Positions 8,988-15,194 of a DNA stretch of 15,194 bases are shown piece by piece (within the stretch, counting starts at the first letter, position 1; each line of letters opens with the position of its first letter). Made by a program: the position numbers and the translations under genes. Where the stretch lies: assembly GCA_020726205.1 (NCBI GenBank), contig DYTA01000016.1, forward strand, positions 1-15,194, given 5' to 3'. The notes below the pieces were generated by a model. It had not been told where the DNA came from. It did not search any database and was given only the letters and a program-made list of their open reading frames with translations. This stretch comes from Nitrosospira multiformis. Lineage in GTDB: Bacteria; Pseudomonadota; Gammaproteobacteria; Burkholderiales; UBA11063.

Positions 8988-9095
8988 TATATTTACCTTT
9001 CTTATTATTACTACCCATCACCACTTGCGCAGCAAGGGGCTTGGTTACAATTGACCAAAATTTACCTATATTTACAAGCAATAGCTGTAATAGGG
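8988..9095 (-). other. Leader of the rplC-led S10 operon
   Basis: About 108 nt separate the predicted transcription start from the rplC ATG, and they encode no protein I can support. Two small stems are visible: CTTGC (9024-9028) with GCAAG (9032-9036), flanked by further C-G pairs, and TTGGT (9041-9045) with ACCAA (9054-9058) around an inner CAATTG. E. coli has an L4-responsive attenuator in the same position. I see no U-run or close match that would show it here. The remainder of the 349-bp gap to miaB holds the divergent promoters only. Confidence 0.45.
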
Positions 9096-9101
9096 ACGGA
9101 A

Positions 9102-9130
9102 ATTATAACACAACGTACTGTAAAAAGCAA
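9102..9130 (-). promoter_or_regulatory. Strong promoter of the S10 operon (rplC onward)
   Basis: On the minus strand TTGCTT (9125-9130) is followed after 17 bp by a consensus TATAAT (9102-9107). The predicted start is near 9095. The optimal spacing and full -10 fit the high expression expected of ribosomal genes. Confidence 0.75.
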
Positions 9131-9184
9131 CTAAATTTCATAAATACTCTTTAGATATTAATAACAGCAATTAGTTATATCCTA

Positions 9185-9214
9185 TTGCACTATTCATTAT
9201 TATTAATATATAAT
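9185..9214 (+). promoter_or_regulatory. Candidate promoter for miaB
   Basis: TTGCAC (9185-9190) and TATAAT (9209-9214) are 18 bp apart on the plus strand, about 120 bp before the miaB ATG and back to back with the rplC promoter. A second candidate is closer: an extended -10 (TGT then TAGAAT, 9288-9296) with no clear -35. AT-richness here makes chance matches common, so the choice between them is open. Confidence 0.5.
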
Positions 9215-9336
9215 CGTATATTATTTGAAAAATTAATACTGAAATCAGTGCTGTTATACCAACATTATTTTTATATAAATGATGTGGTGTTAGAATCTAG
9301 ATTTAAAAATAAATAAAGAAGGAAACAATTAAAGAC

Positions 9337-10674
9337 ATGACAACAAACAAAAAAGTATACATAAAAACATATGGTTGCCAAATGAATGAATATGATTCTG
9401 ATAAGATGGCCGACATCTTAAAGCAATTTGATAGCTATGAATTAACAGAAGTAGCAGAAGAAGCAGATGTAATACTATTTAACACATGCTCAATCAGAGA
9501 AAAAGCCCAAGATAAAGTATTTTCAGATTTAGGTAGAGCTAGAAAGCTAAAGCAACAAAAACCAAATTTAATTATTGGCGTTGGGGGTTGCGTAGCATCT
9601 CAGGAAGGAGAGGAAATAATTAAACGCGCACCTTACGTTGATGTGGTATTTGGTCCACAAACACTACATAGAATTCCTGAGTTAATGCAAGAAAAAATAA
9701 AAACGGGAAAATCACAAGTTGATATTAGCTTTCCTGAAATTGAAAAATTTGACAATATGCCTAATGCTAAAATTGAAGGAGCAAGTGCATTCGTTTCAAT
9801 AATGGAAGGATGTTCAAAATATTGCACATATTGTGTCGTACCATACACAAGAGGTGAAGAGATCTCTCGACCATTTGAAGACGTATTAACTGAAATCGCA
9901 AAATTAACTCTACAAGGCGTAAAAGAGGTTAATTTATTAGGGCAAAATGTTAATGCATATCGCGGCATAACTATGAATGGAGAAGTAGCAGATTTTGCAA
10001 TGCTACTTGAATTTGTTCATGAGATCCCTGGTATTGAACGAATCAGATTCACAACTTCTCACCCTCGTGAAATGACACAACGTATTATTGACTGTTTTGC
10101 AAAATTACCTAAATTAGTTTCACACTTACATTTACCAGTTCAAAGCGGTTCAGATAGGGTTCTTGCGTTAATGAAACGAGGTTATACATCACTTGAATAT
10201 AAATCAGTTCTACGTAAAATACGGGCAATTCGTCCGGATATTTCATTTTCATCAGACTTTATAGTTGGTTTTCCTGGTGAGACTGAAGATGATTTTGAAA
10301 AAACCATAAAATTGATTGAAGATATCAAATATGATGTAAGTTTCAGTTTTATATTTTCGGCACGTCCAGGTACACCAGCCGCAGAAATGAAAGATGAAAC
10401 ATCATATGAAACCAAACTTGCACGCTTACAACGTTTGCAAAAAGTACTGGAACAACAACAATACGAAATTAGTCAATCAATGATCGGTACTACACAAAAA
10501 ATACTAGTTGATGGCTATTCAAAAAAACATCCACATTTAATGACTGGAAGAACAGAAAACAACAAGTTAGTTGTATTTGCTGGAAATCCAAGAATGATTA
10601 ATCAATTAGTTAATGTAAAAATTACTGAAGCAAAAATGCATAGCCTCATCGGTGAAATTTTAATTAATGAATAA
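9337..10674 (+). CDS. miaB: tRNA-2-methylthio-N6-isopentenyladenosine synthase MiaB
   Basis: MiaB is a radical-SAM methylthiotransferase that converts i6A37 to ms2i6A37 in tRNAs reading UNN codons. The 445-residue product has the full domain set. The N-terminal UPF0004 domain has three cluster-binding cysteines: Cys14 ([13 protein letters not shown]), Cys51 (FNTCSIRE) and Cys85 (GVGGCVASQ). The radical-SAM core has the CxxxCxxC motif at Cys159, Cys163 and Cys166 ([17 protein letters not shown]), and a C-terminal TRAM domain covers roughly the last 65 residues. The family's TSHPREM and [13 protein letters not shown] motifs are present. The ATG at 9337 has AGAAGGAA 13 nt upstream, a slightly long spacing. 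It reads away from the ribosomal operon and is followed after 12 nt by the FAD dehydrogenase, probably in one operon. Confidence 0.97.
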   Translation: MTTNKKVYIKTYGCQMNEYDSDKMADILKQFDSYELTEVAEEADVILFNTCSIREKAQDKVFSDLGRARKLKQQKPNLIIGVGGCVASQEGEEIIKRAPYVDVVFGPQTLHRIPELMQEKIKTGKSQVDISFPEIEKFDNMPNAKIEGASAFVSIMEGCSKYCTYCVVPYTRGEEISRPFEDVLTEIAKLTLQGVKEVNLLGQNVNAYRGITMNGEVADFAMLLEFVHEIPGIERIRFTTSHPREMTQRIIDCFAKLPKLVSHLHLPVQSGSDRVLALMKRGYTSLEYKSVLRKIRAIRPDISFSSDFIVGFPGETEDDFEKTIKLIEDIKYDVSFSFIFSARPGTPAAEMKDETSYETKLARLQRLQKVLEQQQYEISQSMIGTTQKILVDGYSKKHPHLMTGRTENNKLVVFAGNPRMINQLVNVKITEAKMHSLIGEILINE

Positions 10675-10686
10675 AGGAACAAGTTT

Positions 10687-12312
10687 ATGTTACGCATATC
10701 AGAAATAAAATTGCCATTAAATAATTCACCAGAAGACCTTATTAGAGCTATTTGCCAAAAGTTATCAGTAGCACAAAATGAAATCGCATCTTATAGTATT
10801 TTTAAAAGAAGCTATGATGCTAGACGATCTGTACAATGCTTTACATATATTGTTGATGTTGTAATTAACAATGAAGATTTATTGTTAAAAAAATTGACTA
10901 AGGATCGTCATATTAGTAAAACCCCAGATATGAACTACAATTATGTGGCACAAGCTCCACATAATTTAACTGAACGACCATTAATAATTGGTTTTGGACC
11001 AGCAGGAATTTTTGCAGCATTAATTCTTGCTCAAATGGGATTTAAGCCAATTGTACTAGAAAGAGGAAAAGAAGTTCGCGAACGCACTCAAGACACGTGG
11101 GGATTATGGCGTAAGAAAAATCTTAATCCTGAATCTAATGTGCAGTACGGTGAAGGCGGTGCAGGTACGTTCTCTGATGGTAAATTATATTCACAAGTTC
11201 GTGATCCACGCTACCTTGGACGAAAGGTATTACAGGAGTTTGTACGCTTTGGCGCACCTGAAGAAATTATTTATGTGGCACGCCCTCACATTGGAACATT
11301 TCGCTTAGTTGGAATGGTCGAAAGAATTCGCGCTGAAATAATTCGTTTAGGTGGTGAAATTCGCTTTGAGCACAAAGTTAGTGACTTTATTATCGAAGAC
11401 ATAAATGAAAAACAAATTCGTGGAGTTGTACTTGAAAATAATCAAACAATTTACTCTTCACATATTGTTCTTGCCGTTGGTCATAGCTCACGAGATACGT
11501 TTTATAAGCTCTATGAGCGTGGTATATATATAGAAGCCAAACCATTTTCAATTGGATTTAGAATAGAACATCCACAATCACTGATTGATGAAGCTCGTTA
11601 TGGAAAAAATGCTGGACACCATCTGCTGGGAGCAGCAGATTATAAACTAGTACACCATGCAAGTAATGGAAGAACTGTATATAGTTTTTGCATGTGTCCT
11701 GGTGGCACAGTAGTTGCTGCGACATCCGAACCTAATTGCGTAGTAACTAATGGAATGAGTCAGTACTCACGCAATGAACGAAATGCCAATGCTGCAATCG
11801 TTGTAGGAATTACTCCAGATGACTTTCCAACAGACCACCCTTTAGCAGGAATAGAATTACAAAGAAAATTAGAGGCTCAGGCATTTAACTTGGGTGGTAG
11901 CGATTATTGTGCACCAGCACAATTAATCGGAGATTTTTTATCTGGAACTGCTTCAACAAAAATGGGTTCAGTCATTCCATCATATAAACCTGGTGTAAAA
12001 TTAGGAAATTTATCACACGCACTACCAAAATATGCAATTGACGCAATTCAAGAAGCAATCCCTGCATTTGCTAAAAAAATTCGGGGTTTTGATTTACCTG
12101 ATGCAATATTTACTGGAGTTGAAACAAGAACTTCATCACCAATCCGAATTAAACGCGATGACATAACAATGCAAAGTGTTAATACACATGGTTTATTTCC
12201 TGCTGGCGAAGGCGCAGGTTATGCTGGAGGGATTCTTTCTGCTGGAATTGATGGTATTCAAGTTGCTGAAGCGGTAGCTAAAAGCATTATAGCTTCAATA
12301 ACTACAAAATAA
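10687..12312 (+). CDS. FAD-dependent dehydrogenase, COG2509 type, function unknown
   Basis: A 541-residue flavoprotein of the large NAD(P)/FAD-dependent family usually annotated only as an uncharacterised FAD-dependent dehydrogenase. Residues 1-85 form a small N-terminal domain typical of this family. The Rossmann dinucleotide motif GFGPAG is at 102-107, followed by the acidic end of beta-2 in VLERGKEVRE. The family signature VQYGEGGAGTFSDGKL is near 152-167, and the C-terminal FAD motif GLFPAGEGAGYAGGILSAG is at 502-520. There is no signal peptide or membrane segment, so it should be cytosolic. The ATG at 10687 follows AAGGA at 8 nt, 12 nt after miaB. The substrate is not known, and pairing with miaB does not settle it. 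Confidence 0.85.
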   Translation: MLRISEIKLPLNNSPEDLIRAICQKLSVAQNEIASYSIFKRSYDARRSVQCFTYIVDVVINNEDLLLKKLTKDRHISKTPDMNYNYVAQAPHNLTERPLIIGFGPAGIFAALILAQMGFKPIVLERGKEVRERTQDTWGLWRKKNLNPESNVQYGEGGAGTFSDGKLYSQVRDPRYLGRKVLQEFVRFGAPEEIIYVARPHIGTFRLVGMVERIRAEIIRLGGEIRFEHKVSDFIIEDINEKQIRGVVLENNQTIYSSHIVLAVGHSSRDTFYKLYERGIYIEAKPFSIGFRIEHPQSLIDEARYGKNAGHHLLGAADYKLVHHASNGRTVYSFCMCPGGTVVAATSEPNCVVTNGMSQYSRNERNANAAIVVGITPDDFPTDHPLAGIELQRKLEAQAFNLGGSDYCAPAQLIGDFLSGTASTKMGSVIPSYKPGVKLGNLSHALPKYAIDAIQEAIPAFAKKIRGFDLPDAIFTGVETRTSSPIRIKRDDITMQSVNTHGLFPAGEGAGYAGGILSAGIDGIQVAEAVAKSIIASITTK

Positions 12313-12340
12313 CTAATATATACGTATTGATTAATTAAAT

Positions 12341-12396
12341 GAGCAAGAAAATGGTAAAGATTTAAATCATACCACAAACTTGCTCAAGTATTTTTC
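12341..12396 (+). terminator. Likely terminator after the miaB-FAD dehydrogenase operon
   Basis: GAGCAAG (12341-12347) pairs with CTTGCTC (12379-12385). Inside, TGGTA (12352-12356) pairs with TACCA (12370-12374) around the palindrome GATTTAAATC. The plus-strand tail AAGTATTTTT follows directly. The genes on either side converge here, and the reverse-strand tail (ATTTAATTAAT) is also U-rich, so the structure may end both transcripts. The large loop region makes it an atypical intrinsic terminator. Confidence 0.5.
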
Positions 12397-12435
12397 ATAC
12401 GAATCAAGAAAACGGTTACATCATATTACTTAATA

Positions 12436-12927
12436 TTAATTTGTGACACAAGAAGCACTCTTTCCTTCACTACCATTACAATTTATTTTATGTACATCAT
12501 CATTCTCATCTAAACCAGAACAATTAGGCATACCATTCTTATCAATTGAACAGAGCATAGTTAGAGACTCTCCACTATTGTCCGAAATAGCACACTTAAA
12601 ATTTTGAACAGAAGATTTAATGCACTCCATCTTAAAATTGGTGTCTGCACCAAGAGAACCTAAACAAGATAAAGTCTTGTCATTAACATCTTTATTACAA
12701 TTAATTTTCAACTTTTCAACAGAACTTTCACTATAATTGCCATTACAATTTACTTGACCATTTTCACCATTCATACATTTAACATCAAGTAATTTATTAT
12801 TACTCTCACTAGCAAGACAGTGTGTTGCTCCAGATTCAAAACTACAACTAGTAACAATACGATCAGCAAATGAACTAGATATAAACAAACTTAAACAACT
12901 ATATATGTATACTTGTTTAATTTTCAT
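12436..12927 (-). CDS. Secreted cysteine-rich protein with six CX8-10C repeats
   Basis: I do not recognise this 163-residue protein. Residues 1-21 look like a Sec signal peptide: basic MKIK, a hydrophobic stretch to about residue 20, and cleavage expected after SSSFA. The mature part is six tandem units of 23-26 residues, each with a cysteine pair: 28/37, 51/61, 77/88, 102/112, 126/136 and 150/160 (8, 9, 10, 9, 9 and 9 residues between). Each unit runs roughly hydrophobic-x-x-C, polar turn rich in N, G, S and D, C, then a polar linker. Twelve cysteines with even spacing suggest one disulfide per hairpin and a beta-solenoid-like stack, though metal binding is an alternative. AAGGA lies 8 nt before the ATG at 12927. 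It is the last gene of the ArsR operon, 21 nt after the DUF2892 stop. A location outside the cytoplasm is inferred; the function is unknown. Confidence 0.85.
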   Translation of the reverse strand: MKIKQVYIYSCLSLFISSSFADRIVTSCSFESGATHCLASESNNKLLDVKCMNGENGQVNCNGNYSESSVEKLKINCNKDVNDKTLSCLGSLGADTNFKMECIKSSVQNFKCAISDNSGESLTMLCSIDKNGMPNCSGLDENDDVHKINCNGSEGKSASCVTN

Positions 12928-12948
12928 ATTATTTATCCTTTGATAGAT

Positions 12949-13215
12949 TCAATCTCTAATTTTATGTTTTACAATTGGTTTATTCCATGGTAATTTAGCA
13001 AACATTAACTCCAACAAACAACTACCAGTTAAACTGGCAACCAACAAACTGATACCAACTAAAATATCCAACATGTAAAACCACTGAGAAAACGAATTAC
13101 CCAACATAACGCCAACTAATACAAAAATAGCTTGAATAAACTGAACCTGCTGACGTGTTGTAATAGGTTGATTAATAACTATGATTTCTTTACTGGATGA
13201 TTGCAACTCTTCCAT
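12949..13215 (-). CDS. DUF2892 membrane protein, YgaP C-terminal half
   Basis: An 88-residue inner-membrane protein with two hydrophobic segments (about 26-39 and 46-63) followed by the ending GSCLLELMFAKLPWNK. This matches the two-TM tail of E. coli YgaP (there SGFCGMARLLDKMPWN), where it is fused to a rhodanese. Here it is a separate frame that overlaps the rhodanese gene by 37 nt in the -1 frame. I choose the ATG at 13215 because AGGAGGT lies 9 nt upstream; the frame is open to an ATG at 13239, but no ribosome binding site precedes that. The TMs likely anchor or pair with the rhodanese. A -1 frameshift giving a YgaP-like fusion, or an assembly error, are the alternatives. Confidence 0.85.
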   Translation of the reverse strand: MEELQSSSKEIIVINQPITTRQQVQFIQAIFVLVGVMLGNSFSQWFYMLDILVGISLLVASLTGSCLLELMFAKLPWNKPIVKHKIRD

Positions 13216-13514
13216 TGTTCGATACCTCCTGCCATACAAAATGACTGCTTAGTAGCAAACATTTCTAACACATGTTGATTATTTCGAGTTCTCACACCAC
13301 CTTTACAATGGAACACAACAACTTTATCTTTAAATTGATTTTTATCATTAGTTAACAATTCGTCTAATGGAATGTTCACGCTACCAGAAATATATTCTGC
13401 GGCATATTCTCCAGCACTACGCACATCTACAATAACCACGTCATTATTTAAAGACATACCATTCGGAAACATTGTACATAGTTCCTGATCGTCTAAATAT
13501 TCAATTCTACTCAT
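13179..13514 (-). CDS. Single-domain rhodanese sulfurtransferase, YgaP N-terminal half
   Basis: A 111-residue cytosolic sulfurtransferase expected to carry a persulfide on Cys70. The active-site loop is HCKGGVRT (69-76), the structural motif VDVRSAGEYAAEYISGSVNIP lies near 29-49, and the C-terminal AGGIEQWK is at 95-102. The arrangement parallels the rhodanese domain of E. coli YgaP, but the chain stops after NHPVKKS instead of continuing into the membrane part. That part is encoded by the overlapping next gene. The ATG at 13514 has AAGGGG 10 nt upstream, inside the end of the arsR-type gene (4-nt gap). It has two further cysteines (93, 104) near the C-terminus. Confidence 0.92.
   Translation of the reverse strand: MSRIEYLDDQELCTMFPNGMSLNNDVVIVDVRSAGEYAAEYISGSVNIPLDELLTNDKNQFKDKVVVFHCKGGVRTRNNQHVLEMFATKQSFCMAGGIEQWKSCNHPVKKS
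13224..13230 (-). promoter_or_regulatory. Perfect Shine-Dalgarno embedded in the rhodanese gene
   Basis: AGGAGGT on the minus strand, the strongest ribosome binding site seen in the window, sits 9 nt before the ATG at 13215. It also encodes the Ala-Gly-Gly of the conserved rhodanese AGGI motif. It decides the start of the DUF2892 gene in favour of independent initiation. Confidence 0.75.
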
Positions 13515-13518
13515 AATA

Positions 13519-13827
13519 TCAACACCCCTTACAAAAAATTTGTTTTAAAGTAATTAAAATTTCAACTATAGAGTCATTTGCCAAAGAATAGTAAATAGTT
13601 TGAGCGTCTTTTCTTGTTTTAACTAATTTCTCACTTCGCAATATAGCTAGATGTTGTGAAAATGCTGATTGACTCAATAAAGAACGCTGAGAAAGTTCAC
13701 CTGCACTTATTTCACCAACAGTTAAATGACATAAAATCAATAAACGATCTTTATGTGCCATTTTTTTTAATAAAATTACAGCCAATTCTGCGTTAGATTT
13801 TAAAAGTTCCAATTCTACAGTATTCAT
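13519..13827 (-). CDS. ygaV: ArsR-family persulfide-sensing repressor, YgaV/BigR/SqrR type
   Basis: A 102-residue winged-helix repressor. The sequence is strikingly like E. coli YgaV: AHKDRLLILCHL in helix alpha-2, the helix-turn-helix AGELSQRSLLSQSAFSQHLAIL (about residues 42-62), the wing with RKDAQTIYYSL, and the last helix ITLKQIFCKGC. Cys33 and Cys99 occupy the positions of the two redox-active cysteines that form a tetrasulfide link in SqrR/BigR/YgaV when persulfides rise, which releases DNA. Cys102 is an extra cysteine. It heads the operon with the rhodanese, DUF2892 and Cys-rich genes, and probably represses its own promoter through the inverted repeat at 13882-13894. A metal-sensing role is less likely, because no ArsR-type ELCVCDL metal site is present. 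Confidence 0.9.
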   Translation of the reverse strand: MNTVELELLKSNAELAVILLKKMAHKDRLLILCHLTVGEISAGELSQRSLLSQSAFSQHLAILRSEKLVKTRKDAQTIYYSLANDSIVEILITLKQIFCKGC

Positions 13828-13870
13828 TATATGCTTTACTTAAATAGTAGTTAAAATAGACTTGTCCATT

Positions 13871-13900
13871 ATTTTAGGTTTATCTAAATTAGATTGTCAA
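13871..13900 (-). promoter_or_regulatory. Promoter of the ArsR-rhodanese operon
   Basis: On the minus strand a consensus TTGACA (13895-13900) and TAAAAT (13871-13876) are separated by 18 bp. The predicted start near 13864 gives a leader of about 37 nt. It is the only good promoter upstream of the four-gene operon. Confidence 0.7.
13882..13894. promoter_or_regulatory. Candidate operator for the ArsR-family repressor
   Basis: ATCTAA-A-TTAGAT is a perfect 6+1+6 inverted repeat filling most of the spacer between -35 and -10 and abutting the -35. This is where a dimeric winged-helix repressor would block RNA polymerase. It is AT-rich, as the local DNA is, so chance cannot be excluded. Confidence 0.6.
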
Positions 13901-13917
13901 GCTATTTATGCTACTCA

Positions 13918-13926
13918 TGTTAAAAT
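13918..13926 (+). promoter_or_regulatory. Weak extended -10 candidate for hemW
   Basis: TGT followed by TAAAAT (13921-13926) forms an extended -10 about 37 bp before the hemW ATG, with no convincing -35. It overlaps the region upstream of the divergent ArsR promoter, so the two promoters are close enough to interfere. Confidence 0.3.
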
Positions 13927-13962
13927 CATGATTAATTTTACAATAAAGAACGTTAGCAAAAA

Positions 13963-15120
13963 ATGAAAAATATTACACTCAAACAACTACCACCATTAAG
14001 TTTATACATACACATTCCATGGTGTATTAAGAAATGTCCTTACTGTGACTTTAACTCACATAAAATAGATACTAAAATACCAGAACAAGAGTATTTGCAG
14101 GCATTAATAACTGATTTAGAGATGTCTTTACCGCTTATTTGGGGAAGAACAATCCAATCAATTTTTATTGGTGGTGGAACACCTAGCCTCATTAGTGGTC
14201 AAGGATTCGACTACTTACTACAACAAATTCGCGCAAGAGTTAATTTATCTCCTTATGCAGAAATAACCCTAGAAGCTAATCCAAGTAGTGTTGAAAGTAA
14301 ATATATTAATGAATATTCTAGTGCTGGCATTAACCGTATTTCTTTAGGTATTCAATCTTTTAACGATATTTATCTCAAATTACTCGGTAGAGTTCATGAT
14401 AGTATTCAGGCAAAACAAGCCATTGAAGTGGTAGCAAAGCACTTTAATAATTTTAATCTAGACTTAATTTATGGGTTGCCTAATCAAACAATTATGGATG
14501 TAGAAAAAGACATTGAAACCGCAATAAAATTTTCCCCTACTCATATTTCAGCTTATAACTTGACAATTGAACCTAATACATATTTTGCAAAATTTCCACC
14601 CCAAAATCTCCCTAATGATGATAATTGTTATGAGATGCAAGATAACATAATTAACATGTTACAAATAAATGGATATCAACGATATGAAACATCTGCATAC
14701 TCAAAAAAAGGTAAAGAGGCACAACACAATCTAAATTATTGGCAATTTGGAGATTACCTCGGAATCGGAGCAGGTGCTCATTCAAAATTAAGTTTTCATG
14801 ACAAAATAATGAGAATTAGTAAAACAAAGCACCCTAATGATTACCTCACCAAAATTAGTAAGAACATTCCGTTTAGCAAAACACACAATGTTCAATATGC
14901 AGAGTTACCTCTTGAATTTATGATGAATGCATTGCGTTTAACTAATGGCTTTAGCACAAAATTATTTACACAAACAACAGGGATAGAACTAGGAGTAATT
15001 TTACCTAAATTATTAACCGCTGAAGAACATGGATTTATCACACTTGAAACATCCAATATTCGACCAACTGAAAAAGGACGAGATTTTTTAAATAACTTAC
15101 TAGAAATTTTTATTGAATAA
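13963..15120 (+). CDS. hemW: Heme chaperone HemW, radical SAM family
   Basis: HemW is a radical-SAM protein related to oxygen-independent coproporphyrinogen III oxidase that binds heme and delivers it to respiratory enzymes. The 385-residue product (E. coli 378) has the CxxxCxxC motif at Cys21, Cys25 and Cys28 (PWCIKKCPYCDFNSH). Phe30 follows as in HemW, where true HemN has a fourth cysteine, so I call it HemW rather than HemN. GGGTPS (70-75), EANPSS, GINRISLGIQSFN, NLDLIYGLPNQT and the ISAYNLTIEPNT block follow in the family's usual order, with a HemN-type C-terminal domain to the end. Only a weak purine-rich site (AAAGAA) precedes the ATG at 13963, suggesting modest translation. It is divergent from the ArsR operon and has no visible partner in the window. 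Confidence 0.95.
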   Translation: MKNITLKQLPPLSLYIHIPWCIKKCPYCDFNSHKIDTKIPEQEYLQALITDLEMSLPLIWGRTIQSIFIGGGTPSLISGQGFDYLLQQIRARVNLSPYAEITLEANPSSVESKYINEYSSAGINRISLGIQSFNDIYLKLLGRVHDSIQAKQAIEVVAKHFNNFNLDLIYGLPNQTIMDVEKDIETAIKFSPTHISAYNLTIEPNTYFAKFPPQNLPNDDNCYEMQDNIINMLQINGYQRYETSAYSKKGKEAQHNLNYWQFGDYLGIGAGAHSKLSFHDKIMRISKTKHPNDYLTKISKNIPFSKTHNVQYAELPLEFMMNALRLTNGFSTKLFTQTTGIELGVILPKLLTAEEHGFITLETSNIRPTEKGRDFLNNLLEIFIE

Positions 15121-15194
15121 GAGACAGAAGTTAATGCAGTGCAATATAACCATATTTATAAAGTAACTATGTGATAAAATATCTATGTTATTTT

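Noticed and set aside
8872..9081. Open frame across the rplC leader (69 codons, minus strand) as a possible leader peptide or remnant of rpsJ
   Set aside because: It reads into rplC in the wrong frame, has no S10 motifs and no ribosome binding site at its start.
13181..13195. Programmed -1 frameshift at A-AAG in GTAAAGAAATCATAG, making a YgaP fusion
   Set aside because: Not chosen as the main model: the slippery sequence is weak, the AGGAGG lies about 30 nt upstream (too far for the 10-14 nt stimulatory spacing), and it is ideally placed for initiation at 13215. Kept as an alternative.
13963..15120. Oxygen-independent coproporphyrinogen III oxidase HemN
   Set aside because: The motif is CxxxCxxCxF and the length is about 385; HemN has CxxxCxxCxC and is about 455 residues.
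1..15194. CRISPR arrays, insertion sequences, tRNA or rRNA genes, phage or defence genes
   Set aside because: I saw no regularly spaced direct repeats, transposase motifs, tRNA-like cloverleaf sequence or rRNA signature anywhere in the window.
15121..15194. Possible promoter or terminator after hemW (TGTGATAAAAT and a short TAAC/GTTA pairing before TTTT)
   Set aside because: The stem is only 4 bp and no -35 sits at a suitable distance; too little sequence remains to decide.

Overview
The window comes from an AT-rich proteobacterium. The ribosomal protein sequences (S3 opening [19 protein letters not shown]15 opening [14 protein letters not shown], the zinc-less long S14) and the S10/spc gene order look betaproteobacterial, perhaps close to an AT-rich Neisseriales-like lineage. 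This is a judgement from remembered family sequences, not a database result.

Region 1 (1-8987, minus strand) is the S10-spc ribosomal protein supercluster, read from right to left: rplC, rplD, rplW, rplB, rpsS, rplV, rpsC, rplP, rpmC, rpsQ, a 167-bp gap, then rplN, rplX, rplE, rpsN, rpsH, rplF, rplR, rpsE, rpmD, rplO and the first 44 codons of secY. The order is canonical except at the head: rpsJ (S10), which normally precedes rplC, is absent, and rplC is led directly by a strong sigma70-type promoter and a ~108-nt leader. The gap between rpsQ and rplN is the classical S10/spc operon boundary. It holds a good promoter whose -10 and spacer lie inside a 12-bp perfect inverted repeat, followed by two small hairpins in the spc leader.

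Region 2 (8988-12435) starts with a 349-bp divergent promoter region. It is followed on the plus strand by miaB (tRNA 2-methylthio-N6-isopentenyladenosine synthase) and a closely spaced COG2509-type FAD-dependent dehydrogenase. A large imperfect hairpin with a T-rich tail follows, as a likely terminator.

Region 3 (12436-13900, minus strand) is a compact four-gene operon: an ArsR-family repressor of the YgaV/BigR/SqrR persulfide-sensor type (Cys33 and Cys99), a single-domain rhodanese, a two-TM DUF2892 protein, and a secreted protein built of six ~24-residue repeats with one cysteine pair each. The first three genes correspond to E. coli ygaV-ygaP, but ygaP is split: the membrane half starts inside the rhodanese gene in the -1 frame, behind a perfect AGGAGGT Shine-Dalgarno. 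The operon promoter has a perfect inverted repeat between -35 and -10, a likely operator. The likely logic is sulfane-sulfur/persulfide sensing, sulfur transfer by the rhodanese, a membrane partner, and a periplasmic or extracellular cysteine-rich protein of unknown role. The last is the most novel item in the window.

Region 4 (13963-15120, plus strand) is hemW, a radical-SAM heme chaperone, transcribed divergently from the ArsR operon. The last 74 bases hold no gene I can support.
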